DNA of 64,000 bases from Azospirillum formosense (GCF_040500525.1 NZ_CP159402.1:1054001-1118000); one strand, 5' to 3'; shown: positions 9,810 to 19,839, counted from the stretch's first letter. Notes: generated by a model not told the origin, from the letters alone. Translations and numbers: made by a program.

Positions 9810-11116
9810 TGTCCGACTCCCACAAAACAGGCCCCCTGAAAATCGCCGTCGCGGGCCTGGGCACGGTCGGCGCGGGCGTTCTGAAGCTTCTGGAGCGGCA
9901 GGCCGACCTGATCGAGCAGCGCTGCGGCCGCCGCATCGAGGTGGTGGCGGTCAGCGCCCGCTCGCGCGGCAAGGATCGCGGCGTCGACCTGTCGGCGGTC
10001 GAGTGGCACGACGATCCGGTGGCGCTCGCCGCCCATCCCGGCGTGGATGTAGTGGTCGAGCTGATCGGCGGGTCCGAGGGGCCGGCGAAGGAGACGGTCG
10101 AGCTGGCGCTGGAGCGGGGGCGCCACGTCGTCACCGCCAACAAGGCGCTGCTCGCCCATCACGGCACCGCGCTCGCGGCCAAGGCGGAGGCCGCCGGCCT
10201 CGCCATCGGATTCGAGGCGGCGGTGGCCGGCGGCATCCCGATCATCAAGGGGCTGCGCGAGGGGCTGGCGGGCAACCGGGTGTCGGAGGTGCACGGCATC
10301 CTCAACGGCACCTGCAACTACATCCTGACCGAGATGCGCACCACCGGCCGCGACTTCGCGGACGTGCTGGCCGATGCGCAGAAGCTGGGCTACGCGGAAG
10401 CCGACCCGAGCTTCGACATCGACGGCGTGGACGCGGCGCACAAGCTGGCGATCCTGACGTCGGTGGCTTTCGGCACGCCGGTGGACTTCCAGAACGTCCA
10501 TGTCGAGGGCATCCGCCACGTCTCGGCCGTCGACTTCGACTACGCCGACGCGCTCGGCTACCGGATCAAGCTGCTGGGCATCGCCCGGCGCACCGATCAC
10601 GGGATCGAGCAGCGCGTGCACCCCTGCATGGTGCCGAAGGCGGCGCCCATCGCGGCGGTGGACGGCGTGTTCAACGCCGTGATCGCCCAGGGCGACTTCG
10701 TCGACCGCGTGCTGTTCGTCGGCCGCGGCGCCGGCGAGGGGCCGACGGCCTCGGCCGTGGTCGCCGACCTGATCGACATCGCCCGCGGCCGCTCCACCCC
10801 CACCTTCGGCGTGCCGGCGGCCCAGCTTTCCGAGGCCCAGCCGTCGCCGATGGAGGCCCGCCGGGGGTCGTACTACGTACGCCTGATGGTCGTGGACCGC
10901 CCCGGCGTGATAGCGGATGTTGCGGCGGCCATGCGCGACCAGAACGTCTCCATGGAGCAGTTCCTGCAGCGCGGGCGCGCCCCCGGCGAAGCGGTGCCGG
11001 TGGTCCTGACCACCCATGACACCGACGAGGCGGCCATGCAGCGCGCGCTTGCCACCATCGCCGCCAAGGAGTCGGTGGTCGAGCCGCCGCGCATGATCCG
11101 CATCGAACAGTTTTGA
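9809..11116 (+). CDS. hom: Homoserine dehydrogenase
   Basis: Reduces aspartate semialdehyde to homoserine for threonine and methionine synthesis. 435 residues: Rossmann domain with GLGTVGAGVLKLL at about 13-25, the catalytic domain with GILNGTCNYILTEM and the EADPSFDIDGVDAAHKLAIL signature, and a C-terminal ACT domain (from about 350, YYVRLMVVDRPGVIADVAAAM) that usually gives threonine feedback control. ATG overlaps the alaC stop by one base. glpX follows after 45 bases. Confidence 0.96.
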
Positions 11117-11161
11117 CCGAACCATAGAAGAACCGAGCATCGATTCGGGGGAGAACAACCA

Positions 11162-12154
11162 ATGTCCGTTCATGTCGACCTGTCCGGTATGGACCGGAAC
11201 CTGGCTCTGGAAGCCGTCCGCGTCACCGAGGCCGCCGCGCTGTCCGCGTCGCTGCTGATGGGCCGCGGTGACGAGAAGCTTGCCGACCAGGCCGCGGTCG
11301 ACGCCATGCGCCAGGCGCTCAACACCCTCTACATCGACGGCACCGTCGTGATCGGCGAGGGCGAGCGCGACGAGGCGCCCATGCTCTACATCGGCGAGAA
11401 GGTCGGCGCCGGCATCGGCCGCGGACCGAAGGTCGACATCGCGCTCGACCCGCTGGAAGGCACCACCATCTGCGCCACCGGCGGCCCGAACTCGCTGGCC
11501 GTCATCGCCATGGCGGACGAGGGCGGCTTCCTGAACGCTCCGGACGTCTACATGGACAAGATCGCCGTCGGCTCCGGCCTGCCGGAAGGCGTGGTCGATC
11601 TCGACGAGACGCCGGCCAACAACCTCAAGGCCCTGGCCAAGGCCAAGGGCACCGAGGTGCAGGAACTGCTGGTCTGCATCCTGAACCGTCCGCGCCACGC
11701 CGAGCTGATCGCCCGCGTCCGCGAGGCCGGCGCGCGCATCATGCTGATCAACGACGGCGACGTCTCGGGCGTGATCGCCACCAGCCAGGTCGGCACCGGC
11801 GTCGACATGTATGTCGGCTCCGGCGGCGCGCCGGAGGGCGTTCTGGCCGCGGCGGCGCTGCGCTGCATCGGCGGCCAGTTCCAGGGCCGTCTGTTGTTCC
11901 GCAACGACGACGAGAAGGCCCGCGCCGCCCGCTGGGGCGTCAAGGACCTCAACAAGAAGTACAGCCTGACCGAGCTGGCCAGCGGCAACGTCATGTTCGC
12001 CGCGACCGGCGTCACCGACGGCGCCATGCTGCGCGGCGTCCGCCGCTTCCCCGGCGGGGCGACGACCCATTCGGTGATCATGCGCTCCAAGTCGGGCACC
12101 GTGCGCTACGTCGAGGCGCACCACAACCTGCAGCGCAAGCCGAGCATGGCCTGA
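11162..12154 (+). CDS. glpX: Class II fructose-1,6-bisphosphatase
   Basis: Gluconeogenic phosphatase, 330 residues. The metal-binding GEGERDEAPMLYIGEKVG and DPLEGTT motifs and the GTGGAPEG-type loop (VGSGGAPEGVLAAAALR) identify GlpX. Preceded by GGGGAGAAC as ribosome site. hom-glpX-recJ is a recurrent alphaproteobacterial order; here a reversed dehydrogenase gene interrupts it. Confidence 0.96.
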   Translation: MSVHVDLSGMDRNLALEAVRVTEAAALSASLLMGRGDEKLADQAAVDAMRQALNTLYIDGTVVIGEGERDEAPMLYIGEKVGAGIGRGPKVDIALDPLEGTTICATGGPNSLAVIAMADEGGFLNAPDVYMDKIAVGSGLPEGVVDLDETPANNLKALAKAKGTEVQELLVCILNRPRHAELIARVREAGARIMLINDGDVSGVIATSQVGTGVDMYVGSGGAPEGVLAAAALRCIGGQFQGRLLFRNDDEKARAARWGVKDLNKKYSLTELASGNVMFAATGVTDGAMLRGVRRFPGGATTHSVIMRSKSGTVRYVEAHHNLQRKPSMA

Positions 12155-12170
12155 GGCCGGGCAAGGAAAA

Positions 12171-12212
12171 AAAGGGGCGCGCGGTGGCCTGCCGCGCGCC
12201 CCTTTCCTTTTC
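12171..12212. terminator. Bidirectional terminator between glpX and the GldA-like gene
   Basis: Stem AAAGGGGCGCGCGG / CCGCGCGCCCCTTT with loop TGGCCTG, A-run on the left and T-rich CCTTTTCTC on the right. Serves both convergent genes. Confidence 0.85.
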
Positions 12213-12218
12213 TCGCGA

Positions 12219-13313
12219 CTACAGACCCTTCCGCCGCCGTCCCTCGGCGTCGGCGGCCTTCATGGCGGCCAGCACGCGTCGCGGGGTGATCTCGTGCGGC
12301 TCGTTGTGGATGGTCTCGCCCTCCGCGCAGGCCCGCTCCGCCGCCAGCAGAAGCCGGTCGTCGGACACGTCGCCAAGGCCGATCTCGGCCAGCGTCGTCG
12401 GCAGCCCGACCGCCTTGCAGAAGCCGTAGACCTCGTCCAGCACCGCCGGCGGCCGGTCGGTCAGGATCAGCAGCGTCAGCGTGCCGAAGGCGACCTTCTC
12501 GCCGTGCCAGTAATGGTGCGTTTCCTCCAGGACGGTCAGGCCGTTGTGGACGGCGTGCGCCGCCGCCAGCCCGCCGCTCTCGAAGCCCAGCCCGCTCAGC
12601 AGCGTGTTGGCCTCGACGATGCGCTCCAGCGCTGGGGTGACCACGCCCTGTTCGCAGGCCGATTTGGCGAGCACGCCATACTCCAGCAGCGTGTCGTAGC
12701 ACAGCCGGGCCAGGGCGAAAGCGGTCATCGGGCCGACGCGCCCGGTCATGTTGCCGCCGCGCTTGATGCGGCAGTCCTCCGCCTCGAACCAGGTGGACAA
12801 CGCGTCGCCCATGCCGGAGACGAGGAAGCGCACCGGGGCGTTCGCCACCACGCCGGTGTCGACCAGGACAAGCTCCGGGTTGCGCGGCAGCACGAGGTAG
12901 CGCTTGAAGGCGCCTTCCGGCGTGTAGATCACCGACAGGGCGCTGCACGGCGCGTCGGTGGAGGCGAGCGTCGGGACGATGGCGGTGCGCGCGTCCAGCG
13001 CGTGGGCGACCGCCTTGGCGGTGTCGAGCGCCTTGCCGCCACCGATGCCGGCCACGGTGTCGGCGCCCATGGCGCGGGCGATGCCGACCAGCCGGTCGAT
13101 CTCCTCGTCGGAGCATTCGCCCCGGAATTCCTGGATGTTCAGGTCGACGCGCCCGGCGGCGGCGTCAACCAGCCGGCCCTTGAGCGTCTTCAGGACGAAG
13201 CCGTCGGTGATGGCCAGAACCGTCTTGCCCAGCCGGGCCAGATCCTCCCCAAGGTTGTCGAGGGCGCCGTTGCCCTGAACGTAGCGGGCTGGAAAGATCG
13301 CCGTGGTGATCAT
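12219..13313 (-). CDS. GldA-like iron/zinc-containing alcohol dehydrogenase
   Basis: 364-residue NAD-dependent dehydrogenase of the glycerol-dehydrogenase group. GIGGGKALDTAKAVA near residue 95 binds NAD. Metal ligands are an Asp in MGDALSTWFEA and His residues in HAVHNGL and WHGEKVAFG. Start at 13313 (MITTAIFPARYVQG) has GAGGAGGGA just upstream; a longer in-frame extension to 13481 has no coding character. Glycerol is the likely substrate but a related alcohol is possible. Lies reversed between glpX and recJ. Confidence 0.88.
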   Translation of the reverse strand: MITTAIFPARYVQGNGALDNLGEDLARLGKTVLAITDGFVLKTLKGRLVDAAAGRVDLNIQEFRGECSDEEIDRLVGIARAMGADTVAGIGGGKALDTAKAVAHALDARTAIVPTLASTDAPCSALSVIYTPEGAFKRYLVLPRNPELVLVDTGVVANAPVRFLVSGMGDALSTWFEAEDCRIKRGGNMTGRVGPMTAFALARLCYDTLLEYGVLAKSACEQGVVTPALERIVEANTLLSGLGFESGGLAAAHAVHNGLTVLEETHHYWHGEKVAFGTLTLLILTDRPPAVLDEVYGFCKAVGLPTTLAEIGLGDVSDDRLLLAAERACAEGETIHNEPHEITPRRVLAAMKAADAEGRRRKGL

Positions 13314-13525
13314 GGTTCCCTCCTCCGCGTGATGATGATCACAGTGGAGCAGGACGATTCTCCACCCGCAATGACCTGCCTCAAGTTGCGGTGCGGCAAG
13401 TGGTCCTGCCACCTTTGCGTACAGACGCGACGGTGGCGGCGCGGTCGGCGGTCCCCATCCGCTGGCCCGCTTGTCCCCCATCTGCTATGGCTTCGGCCTT
13501 TCCGATCCGTGGCATTCTGGGCAGC

Positions 13526-15325
13526 ATGACCGACACCGTTCCCCCCTTCCTGAACGTCGCCCATTCCCTGTCCGGCAAGCGCTGGCAGGCGCGGCCCTAC
13601 GACGAGCGGCTGGCCTGGGGGCTGGCGCAGGGGCGCGGGCTGCCGGAGATCGTCGGAAGGGTGCTCGCCGCCCGCGGGGTGACGGAGGAGGCCTGCGACG
13701 GCTTCCTGAACCCGACGCTGAAGGCGCTGCTGCCCGACCCCTCCCGCTTCAAGGACATGGACGTCGCGGCGGAGCGCATCGCCCGCGCGATCATGGACGG
13801 CGAGCCGGTGGCCGTCTTCGGTGACTACGACGTGGACGGGGCCACCTCCTCCGCGCTTCTGCGGCGCTTTTTCCGGGCGGTGGGGGCCGACCTGCGGATC
13901 TACGTGCCCGACCGCATGAAGGAGGGCTACGGTCCCAATGGTCCGGCGCTGCTGCGGCTGAAGGCCGAGGGCGTGCGGCTGGTGGTGACGGTCGATTGCG
14001 GAATCTCCGCCTTCGCGGCGCTGGAGGCGGCGGCGGAGGCCGGGCTGGAGGTGGTGGTGCTTGACCATCACGCGGCGGAACCGCGCCTGCCGCCGGCCGT
14101 CGCCCTCGTCAACCCGAACCGGCTGGACGAGGACGGCGCCTACCGGACGCTGTGCGCGGCGGGGGTGACCTTCCTGACCGTGGTGGCGGTGAACCGGGCG
14201 CTGCGCGGCGCCGGATTCTACGCGGGCCGGAACGAGCCGAACCTGATGGAGTGGCTCGACCTCGTGGCGCTGGGCACGGTGTGCGACGTGGTTCCCCTGA
14301 CCGGGCTGAACCGGGCGCTGGTGGCGCAGGGGCTGAAGGTGATGGCGCGGCGCGCCAACCCCGGCCTGTCCGCCCTGTCCGACGTCGCCGGGGTCAAGGA
14401 GAAGCCGGACGCCTACCACGCCGGCTTCGTGCTCGGCCCGCGGGTCAACGCCGGCGGGCGGGTCGGCGCGTCGGACCTCGGGGCGCGCCTGCTCTCCACC
14501 GACGACCCCATGGAGGCGATGGAACTGGCCCAGAAGCTGGAGGCCCACAACGCCGAGCGCCGCGCGGTGGAGCAGGGCGTGCTGGCCGACGCCATGGCCC
14601 GGCTCGAAGAACACGCCGAGGAGCTGGCCGAGCTGGTCTTCGTGGCGGGGGAGGGCTGGCATCCCGGCGTCATCGGCATCGTCGCCAGCCGTCTGAAGGA
14701 GCGCTACAGCCGCCCCGCCTGCGTCATCGCGCTGGAGGAGGGGGCGGACGGCACGGTGATCGGCAAAGCTTCGGGCCGCTCGGTGCGCGGGGTCGATCTC
14801 GGGGCGGCGGTGATCGCGGCGCGTCAGGAAGGGCTGCTGATGGCCGGCGGCGGACACCGCATGGCGGCGGGTTTCACCGTGGCGGGGAACAAGCTGGCCG
14901 ACCTCCAGGCCTTCCTGACCGGCCGCGTCGCCGAACAGGTCGCCGCGGCCCCGCTGGTGCCGACGCTGGAACTGGACGGCGCGCTGTCCGTGGGGGCGGC
15001 GAACGCCGCGTTGGTGGACCGGTTGAACCAGCTCGGTCCCTTCGGCACCGGCAACGCCGAGCCGCGCTTCGCCGTCACCGATGCCCGCGTGGTGCGGGCG
15101 GACGTGGTCGGGGCGAATCACGTCCGCTGCATCCTGCAGGGCGGCGACGGCGCCCGGCTGAAGGCCATCGCCTTCCGCGCGCTGGACAGCGAAATGGGAA
15201 AAGCCCTGCTGATGGGCCGCGGATCGCCCTTCCACCTCGCCGGCGTCCTGCGCATCGACCGCTGGAACGGGGCGGAGGGAGTCCAGCTGCTGATCGACGA
15301 CGCCGCACCTTCGCAAACCATGTGA
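13526..15325 (+). CDS. recJ: Single-stranded-DNA-specific exonuclease RecJ
   Basis: 5'-3' exonuclease for recombination and mismatch repair, 599 residues. DHH-domain motifs include FGDYDVDGATSSALL (about residue 98), VTVDCGISA and VLDHHAAE; the DHHA1 domain has GGGHRMAAGF near 440, followed by the OB-fold end. Start at ATG 13526 (MTDTVPPFLNVAHSLSGKRW) fits family length; the 45 in-frame residues upstream are not conserved in character. Confidence 0.96.
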   Translation: MTDTVPPFLNVAHSLSGKRWQARPYDERLAWGLAQGRGLPEIVGRVLAARGVTEEACDGFLNPTLKALLPDPSRFKDMDVAAERIARAIMDGEPVAVFGDYDVDGATSSALLRRFFRAVGADLRIYVPDRMKEGYGPNGPALLRLKAEGVRLVVTVDCGISAFAALEAAAEAGLEVVVLDHHAAEPRLPPAVALVNPNRLDEDGAYRTLCAAGVTFLTVVAVNRALRGAGFYAGRNEPNLMEWLDLVALGTVCDVVPLTGLNRALVAQGLKVMARRANPGLSALSDVAGVKEKPDAYHAGFVLGPRVNAGGRVGASDLGARLLSTDDPMEAMELAQKLEAHNAERRAVEQGVLADAMARLEEHAEELAELVFVAGEGWHPGVIGIVASRLKERYSRPACVIALEEGADGTVIGKASGRSVRGVDLGAAVIAARQEGLLMAGGGHRMAAGFTVAGNKLADLQAFLTGRVAEQVAAAPLVPTLELDGALSVGAANAALVDRLNQLGPFGTGNAEPRFAVTDARVVRADVVGANHVRCILQGGDGARLKAIAFRALDSEMGKALLMGRGSPFHLAGVLRIDRWNGAEGVQLLIDDAAPSQTM

Positions 15326-15401
15326 ATGCAAACAAATTCGACGCGGTGACGGTGCATGGGGGGCATACGCGAACGGGGTAGAAAGGAGTTGGAAAAAACG
15401 C

Positions 15402-15430
15402 TTGCGCTCGGCCCGTCATCCCATTAGTAA
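15402..15430 (+). promoter_or_regulatory. Sigma-70-type promoter of tRNA-Glu
   Basis: -35 TTGCGC and -10 TAGTAA separated by exactly 17 bases, 18 bases upstream of the mature tRNA 5' end. Confidence 0.6.
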
Positions 15431-15448
15431 TCCCGCCACGCCAACGAC

Positions 15449-15524
15449 GTCCCCATCGTCTAGAGGCCTAGGACACCGCCCTTTCACGGCGGCGACAGGG
15501 GTTCGAATCCCCTTGGGGACGCCA
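15449..15524 (+). tRNA. tRNA-Glu (anticodon TTC)
   Basis: Full cloverleaf can be traced: acceptor GTCCCCA/TGGGGAC, anticodon stem CCGCC/GGCGG around loop CTTTCAC (TTC at 15483-15485), T-arm AGGGGTTCGAATCCCCT, discriminator G and an encoded CCA. Confidence 0.97.
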
Positions 15525-15551
15525 CCTTCTCACAGGTTGGCACCGGTTTCG

Positions 15552-15579
15552 AAAGCTCAGCCCTTGGCTGAGCTTTTGT
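15552..15579 (+). terminator. Terminator after tRNA-Glu
   Basis: Stem AAAGCTCAG / CTGAGCTTT with loop CCCTTGG, followed by TGTC and GTTT. About 28 bases after the tRNA. Confidence 0.75.
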
Positions 15580-15754
15580 CGTTTCAGGTGAACTTTTCCA
15601 GTCCTTTGCCGGCTGCGGGCAGCCCGACCGGCGTGACGTGGCCGCCAACGTCTCCCGCCCGCTGAAATAGCGCCAAGCGGCGGTTTCCAGGGGCGACCCC
15701 GTGGACTACCGTTCCTCACGCCCTCCGACAGGGCCAAGGGAACGGGAGACATCC

Positions 15755-16594
15755 ATGACCATTCCGACAACACGCCTTCCTTCGGGAACCGCCGTGCCGG
15801 TGCTCGGCCAGGGCACTTGGTACATGGGCGAGGACAGCCGCGACCGCGCGCGGGAGGTGGCGGCGCTGCGGCTCGGCCTCGACCTCGGCATGACGCTGAT
15901 CGACACGGCGGAAATGTACGCCGACGGCGGGGCGGAGGAGGTGGTCGGCGAGGCCATCGCCGGGCGCCGCGACGAGGTGTTTCTGGTCAGCAAGGTGCTG
16001 CCGATGAACGCCAGCCGCCGCGGCACCGTCGCCGCCTGCGAACGCAGCCTGACGCGCCTGCGCACCGACCGCATCGACCTGTATTTGCTGCATTGGCGCG
16101 GCAGCCACGACTTCTCCGAGACGATCGCGGCCTTCGACACGCTGATGCGCGACGGCAAGATCGGCGGATGGGGCGTCAGCAACCTCGATCTTCAGGACAT
16201 GGAGGAACTGGTCGGCGCGCCGGGCGGGGAGGGCGTGCAGGCCAACCAGCTTCTCTACAACCTGACCCGCCGCGGCATCGAATACGACCTGCAGCCCTGG
16301 TGCCGGGGGCGGGGAATTCCGATCATGGCCTATTCGCCCATCGAGCAGGGGCGGATGCTGCGCCACCCGGAGCTTCGCCGCATCGCCGACCGGCACGGCG
16401 TGACGCCGGCGCAGGTTGGGCTGGCTTGGCTGCTCCGCCAGGATGGAGTGATCACCATCCCCAAGGCGTCGGACCCCGCCCATGTTCGCGACAACCGGGC
16501 CGCCGCCGACCTGCGGCTCGACGGCCAAGACCTCGCGGACCTCGACCGGGCCTTCCCGCCACCGCGCGGACCGCGCCCGCTGGAGATGCTGTAA
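15755..16594 (+). CDS. Aldo/keto reductase
   Basis: 279-residue NADPH-dependent oxidoreductase with the (alpha/beta)8 AKR fold. The catalytic tetrad is readable: Asp50 (LIDTAEMY), Tyr55, Lys80 (LVSKVLP) and His113 (LYLLHWRG). The C-terminal [12 protein letters not shown] segment binds NADPH phosphate. Start at 15755 follows AACGGGAGAC; the ORF extends upstream to 15701 without conserved sequence. Substrate unknown. Confidence 0.9.
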   Translation: MTIPTTRLPSGTAVPVLGQGTWYMGEDSRDRAREVAALRLGLDLGMTLIDTAEMYADGGAEEVVGEAIAGRRDEVFLVSKVLPMNASRRGTVAACERSLTRLRTDRIDLYLLHWRGSHDFSETIAAFDTLMRDGKIGGWGVSNLDLQDMEELVGAPGGEGVQANQLLYNLTRRGIEYDLQPWCRGRGIPIMAYSPIEQGRMLRHPELRRIADRHGVTPAQVGLAWLLRQDGVITIPKASDPAHVRDNRAAADLRLDGQDLADLDRAFPPPRGPRPLEML

Positions 16595-16716
16595 CGCGGC
16601 GAAGCGCCGCGCTTGCGGTGGCGGACTCGATTTCCTCGGCCGAATGGCCTATCTATGCTGCATTGCGGAATCAGGGATGCCTGGGTCCGCTCTGCGGCTC
16701 ATCTGGGAATCGAAGC

Positions 16717-16923
16717 ATGCTCGCCATCGTTCTTCTGTCCATGCTGCTGTCGGGCTTCGCCATCGTCGTGGCGCGGATCCTGACCGCTGAGGTCGCCGCC
16801 GCCGGCATGCCGGTCCGCGATCCCTGGTCGCCCGGTCATCTCCGTCGGGTCAAGAAGGCGCGCAAGGCGCAGGAGGAGATCGAGGGCGGCCCGTCCTGGG
16901 CGTCGTTCCCCCGCGCGCTCTGA
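16717..16923 (+). CDS. Small membrane protein, hypothetical
   Basis: 68 residues with one N-terminal transmembrane segment (LAIVLLSMLLSGFAIVVARIL) and a basic cytoplasmic tail HLRRVKKARKAQEE. I do not recognise a family. It ends just before a strong terminator, and its ATG has GGGAATCGAAGC upstream, so translation is plausible but unproven. Confidence 0.45.
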   Translation: MLAIVLLSMLLSGFAIVVARILTAEVAAAGMPVRDPWSPGHLRRVKKARKAQEEIEGGPSWASFPRAL

Positions 16924-16955
16924 CCTCCTCCCCCAACGGTCCCTCCCCAAAAGCA

Positions 16956-16985
16956 GATCGGGCCGGGAAATTTCCCGGCCCGATC
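16956..16985. terminator. Perfect palindrome, terminator for oxlT1 and the small upstream ORF
   Basis: 15-base arms without mismatch: GATCGGGCCGGGAAA / TTTCCCGGCCCGATC. Lies between convergent genes, with no long T run on either side. Confidence 0.65.
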
Positions 16986-17016
16986 GCGTTCGGGTGCTGA
17001 TGGAGCGTCCAGTGCC

Positions 17017-18318
17017 TTACTGGGCCGGCTCCGCCGCCAGCTTCGAGGCCGGCAGGCTCTCGTTGATCTGGCGGGCGCGCATCGGCTTCAGGACGAAGAT
17101 GGCCAGCAGGGCGGCGATGCCGTTGACCGCGGCGGCGAAGAAGAACACCGCCTGCCAGCTGCCGGTCGAGGCGACCGCCACGTTGGCGAAGGGAACGACC
17201 AGCGACGCGGTGCCCTTGGCGGTGTACAGCAGGCCGGCGTTCGTGGTGGCGAACTTCGAACCGAAGGAGTCGCCGCACAGCGCCGGGAACAGGCTGTAGA
17301 TCTCACCCCAGGCGAAGAACACCAGACCCGTCAGGATCACGAAGGCGACGGGGTTGTGGCCCCACTGGTTCAGCGCCAGGATGCCGAAGCACTCCAGGGC
17401 GAAGGCGATGAACATGGTGTTCTCGCGGCCGATGTGGTCCGACACCCAGCCGAAGAAGGGGCGGGTGACGCCGTTCAGCACGCGGTCGATCGACAGGGCG
17501 AAGGTCAGCGCCGGCAGGGTCAGGCCCATGATGCTGACGGGAACGCCGTCGAGGTGGAAGTCCTTGGCGATCGGACCGAGCTGCGCGGTCGCCATCAGGC
17601 CGCCCGCCGCCACCATGACGAACATGGCGTACATGACCCAGAAGACCGGGGTCTTGAGCATCTGCACCGGGGTGTAGCTCTCGCGGGTCTGCGACACCGA
17701 CGAGCGGGTGACCTCCGGAACCTGACCCTTCTTCGGCGACGCCAGGAACCACGCCAGCGCGAGGATCACCGCGCCCTGGCCGATGCCGAAGGTCATGAAC
17801 GTGGCTTCGTAGCCCGAGGAGTGGATCATGTTGGCGATGGGAACGACCGTGAGGGCCGAACCGGCGCCGAAACCGGCGGCCGTCAGACCGGCGGCGAGAC
17901 CGCGGCGATCGGGGAACCACTTCAGCGCGTTGCCCACGCAGGTGCCATAGACGCCGCCGGCACCGATGCCGCCCAGCGCCGCGCCCAGATAGAGCATGGC
18001 GAGCGAGTCGGCCACCGAGTTGACCGCCCAGGCCGCGGCGCAGAACACGCCGCCGATCAGGACGACGATGCGCGGGCCGAACTTGTCGACGAACCAGCCT
18101 TCGACGGGAACCAGCCAGGTTTCCATGACGACGAAGATGGTGAAGGCCACCTGGATGGCCGCACGGCCCCAGCCATGCTTCTGGTCGATGGGCTCGACGA
18201 ACAGGGTCCAGCCATACTGCAGGTTCGCGATCATCGACATGCAGATGACGCCGATGACGAGCTGGAACCAGCGGCCACCGAGGGGCCCCTTCGGGGCCTC
18301 CGTGAGGGCTTGGTGCAT
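17017..18318 (-). CDS. oxlT1: OxlT-type oxalate/formate antiporter MFS transporter (copy 1)
   Basis: 433-residue, 12-helix major facilitator. In the OxlT family it exchanges oxalate for formate across the inner membrane. Two charged residues known to matter in Oxalobacter OxlT have counterparts: Arg in SIDRVLNGVTRP and Lys in LLYTAKGTASL. RGLAAGLTAAGFGAGSALTV and WFPDRRG are typical. ATG at 18318 has AGGAGGAGAG upstream. It starts the super-locus, divergent from the HDAC-like gene, with palindromic GntR-type sites between. Very similar to the copy at 39808-41106 (same residues over long stretches). Confidence 0.88.
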   Translation of the reverse strand: MHQALTEAPKGPLGGRWFQLVIGVICMSMIANLQYGWTLFVEPIDQKHGWGRAAIQVAFTIFVVMETWLVPVEGWFVDKFGPRIVVLIGGVFCAAAWAVNSVADSLAMLYLGAALGGIGAGGVYGTCVGNALKWFPDRRGLAAGLTAAGFGAGSALTVVPIANMIHSSGYEATFMTFGIGQGAVILALAWFLASPKKGQVPEVTRSSVSQTRESYTPVQMLKTPVFWVMYAMFVMVAAGGLMATAQLGPIAKDFHLDGVPVSIMGLTLPALTFALSIDRVLNGVTRPFFGWVSDHIGRENTMFIAFALECFGILALNQWGHNPVAFVILTGLVFFAWGEIYSLFPALCGDSFGSKFATTNAGLLYTAKGTASLVVPFANVAVASTGSWQAVFFFAAAVNGIAALLAIFVLKPMRARQINESLPASKLAAEPAQ

Positions 18319-18506
18319 TTCTCTCCTCCTAGAAGCGATCTCTTTGCGAAGCGGTCTTTTGCTTTTTTGAGTCGGGTTGTTTTTGTTTTTTGACCGGAGG
18401 CGTCCCCGTGGTGTGCCGGGTCGTCTCCATCGCCTTGGCTTGACCGTGGAACCGGCCGCTTGGTGTGGGCGGCTTAAGCTCCCGGGATGAGCGTTTTTGG
18501 CATTAG

Positions 18507-18526
18507 AGATATGGTATGCCAGATAC
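18507..18526. promoter_or_regulatory. GntR-type palindrome S1 (oxlT1/HDAC intergenic region)
   Basis: AGATATGGTATGCCAGATAC matches the right half of the regional consensus GTATCTGGTATACCAGATAC exactly. It lies 189 bases before oxlT1 (minus) and about 280 before the HDAC-like gene. The rest of this 488-base divergent gap holds S2 and no gene. Confidence 0.6.
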
Positions 18527-18691
18527 AGTTTCCGGCGCAAGCTGTTTGTCAGCGTAACAAACAGACCGATGCGGGAGAGCCCTTCTACCACCTTCGGAAG
18601 TGCCGATGGCCCTTGCCCGATTGGGGATACGGCGCGACATGGCAGTGGGCGGCGCTGACGGTTCGTCCGCAAAGCGATTTGGCCCATTCTG

Positions 18692-18711
18692 GTATCTGGT
18701 ATACATATAAG
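18692..18711. promoter_or_regulatory. GntR-type palindrome S2 before the HDAC-like gene
   Basis: GTATCTGGTATACATATAAG: left half of the consensus is perfect and the right half merges into CATATAA, a plausible -10 box. About 96 bases before the ATG at 18807, so binding here would repress. Confidence 0.65.
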
Positions 18712-18806
18712 GCAAGTGCGCGCGTCGACTCGGGACGGCATGCCGCTGCCGCGCCGTCGCGCGATCATCCGCTTCAAAGCATCGGAACAGGGGAGGAGAC
18801 GACTCG

Positions 18807-19736
18807 ATGACCACCGCCATTTTCACCCACCCGGACTTTCTGGCGCACGACACCGGCCCGGGGCACCCGGAGCGTCCGGAGCGCATCGCCGTGGTGTGGG
18901 AGGTTCTGAAACGCGACGAATTCCGCGATCTGCCCCAGTTCGAGGCCCCGGAGGCGGAGGTCGAGCAACTGCGCTGGGTGCATGACCCGGCCTATGTGGA
19001 CGCCGTGCTGAACGCGGTCCCGGACAGCGGCCATGTCCGGCTGGACGCCGACACCGTGTTGTCGCCCACCTCCCGCTCGGCGATCCTGCGCGCCGCCGGG
19101 GCGGTTTGCGCGGCGGTGGACGCGGTGCTGGACGGGACGGCGAAGAACGCCTTCTGCGCCGTCCGACCCTGCGGCCACCACGCCGAGCCGGCCCGCGCCA
19201 TGGGCTTCTGCGTCTTCAACAATGTGGCGGTCGGCGCGGAGCACGCCCGCAAGCGGCGCGGCCTGACCCGCGTCGCCGTGGTCGACTACGACGTGCATCA
19301 CGGCAACGGCACGCAGGCGATGTTCTGGGACGACGCCGACCTGTTTTTCGCCTCCACCCACCAGTCGCCGCTCTATCCCGGCACCGGCTCGATGAGCGAG
19401 ACCGGAGTCGCCGGCAACATCGTCAACGCGCCGCTGCCGCCCCACGCCGGAACGGTGGAGTTCCGCCAAGCCATGGAGCGCCGGATCCTCCCCGCCCTGG
19501 AGGAATTCCAGCCGGAGCTGATCCTGATCTCGGCCGGTTTCGACGCCCACGCCCGCGACCCTCTGGCCTCGCTGAACTTCACCGGCCCGGATTTCGAGTG
19601 GGGGACCCGCAAGCTGGTGGAGGCGGCGGACCGGCTGTGCGGCGGCCGCGTCGTGACGGTGCTGGAAGGCGGCTACGACATGGTGGGGCTCGCCGAGGGC
19701 TGCGCCGCCCACCTCCAGGCCCTGATGCGCGCCTGA
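18807..19736 (+). CDS. Histone-deacetylase-family (acetylpolyamine/acetoin-utilisation type) amidohydrolase
   Basis: 309-residue zinc deacetylase of the class II HDAC/AcuC/AphA superfamily, cytosolic. Catalytic pair His124-His125 (RPCGHHAEPARAMGF), zinc ligands Asp162 and His164 (VDYDVHHGNGTQ) and Asp246 (SAGFDAHARDPL), and transition-state Tyr in LEGGYD are all intact, so it should be active. Preceded by GGGGAGGAGAC. The substrate could be an acetyl-lysine protein or an acetylated small molecule. A palindromic operator lies upstream and a GNAT acetyltransferase follows. Confidence 0.88.
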   Translation: MTTAIFTHPDFLAHDTGPGHPERPERIAVVWEVLKRDEFRDLPQFEAPEAEVEQLRWVHDPAYVDAVLNAVPDSGHVRLDADTVLSPTSRSAILRAAGAVCAAVDAVLDGTAKNAFCAVRPCGHHAEPARAMGFCVFNNVAVGAEHARKRRGLTRVAVVDYDVHHGNGTQAMFWDDADLFFASTHQSPLYPGTGSMSETGVAGNIVNAPLPPHAGTVEFRQAMERRILPALEEFQPELILISAGFDAHARDPLASLNFTGPDFEWGTRKLVEAADRLCGGRVVTVLEGGYDMVGLAEGCAAHLQALMRA

Positions 19737-19819
19737 GCGGGATTCCCACGGCGGTACGCCGGGTGATTTCGGGGGACTTTGCGCAGGTGCGTCATAAGGT
19801 CGGTTGCTTCCTGCACGGA

Positions 19820-19839
19820 TTATCTGGTATACCAAATAC
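19820..19839. promoter_or_regulatory. GntR-type palindrome S3 before the GNAT gene
   Basis: TTATCTGGTATACCAAATAC, the best two-sided match to the consensus, 54 bases before the GNAT ATG. Confidence 0.7.

Noticed and set aside
18319..18777. N-terminal extension of oxlT1 in the open frame
   Set aside because: It would cover the two palindromes and lacks coding character; AGGAGGAGAG before 18318 fixes the start.
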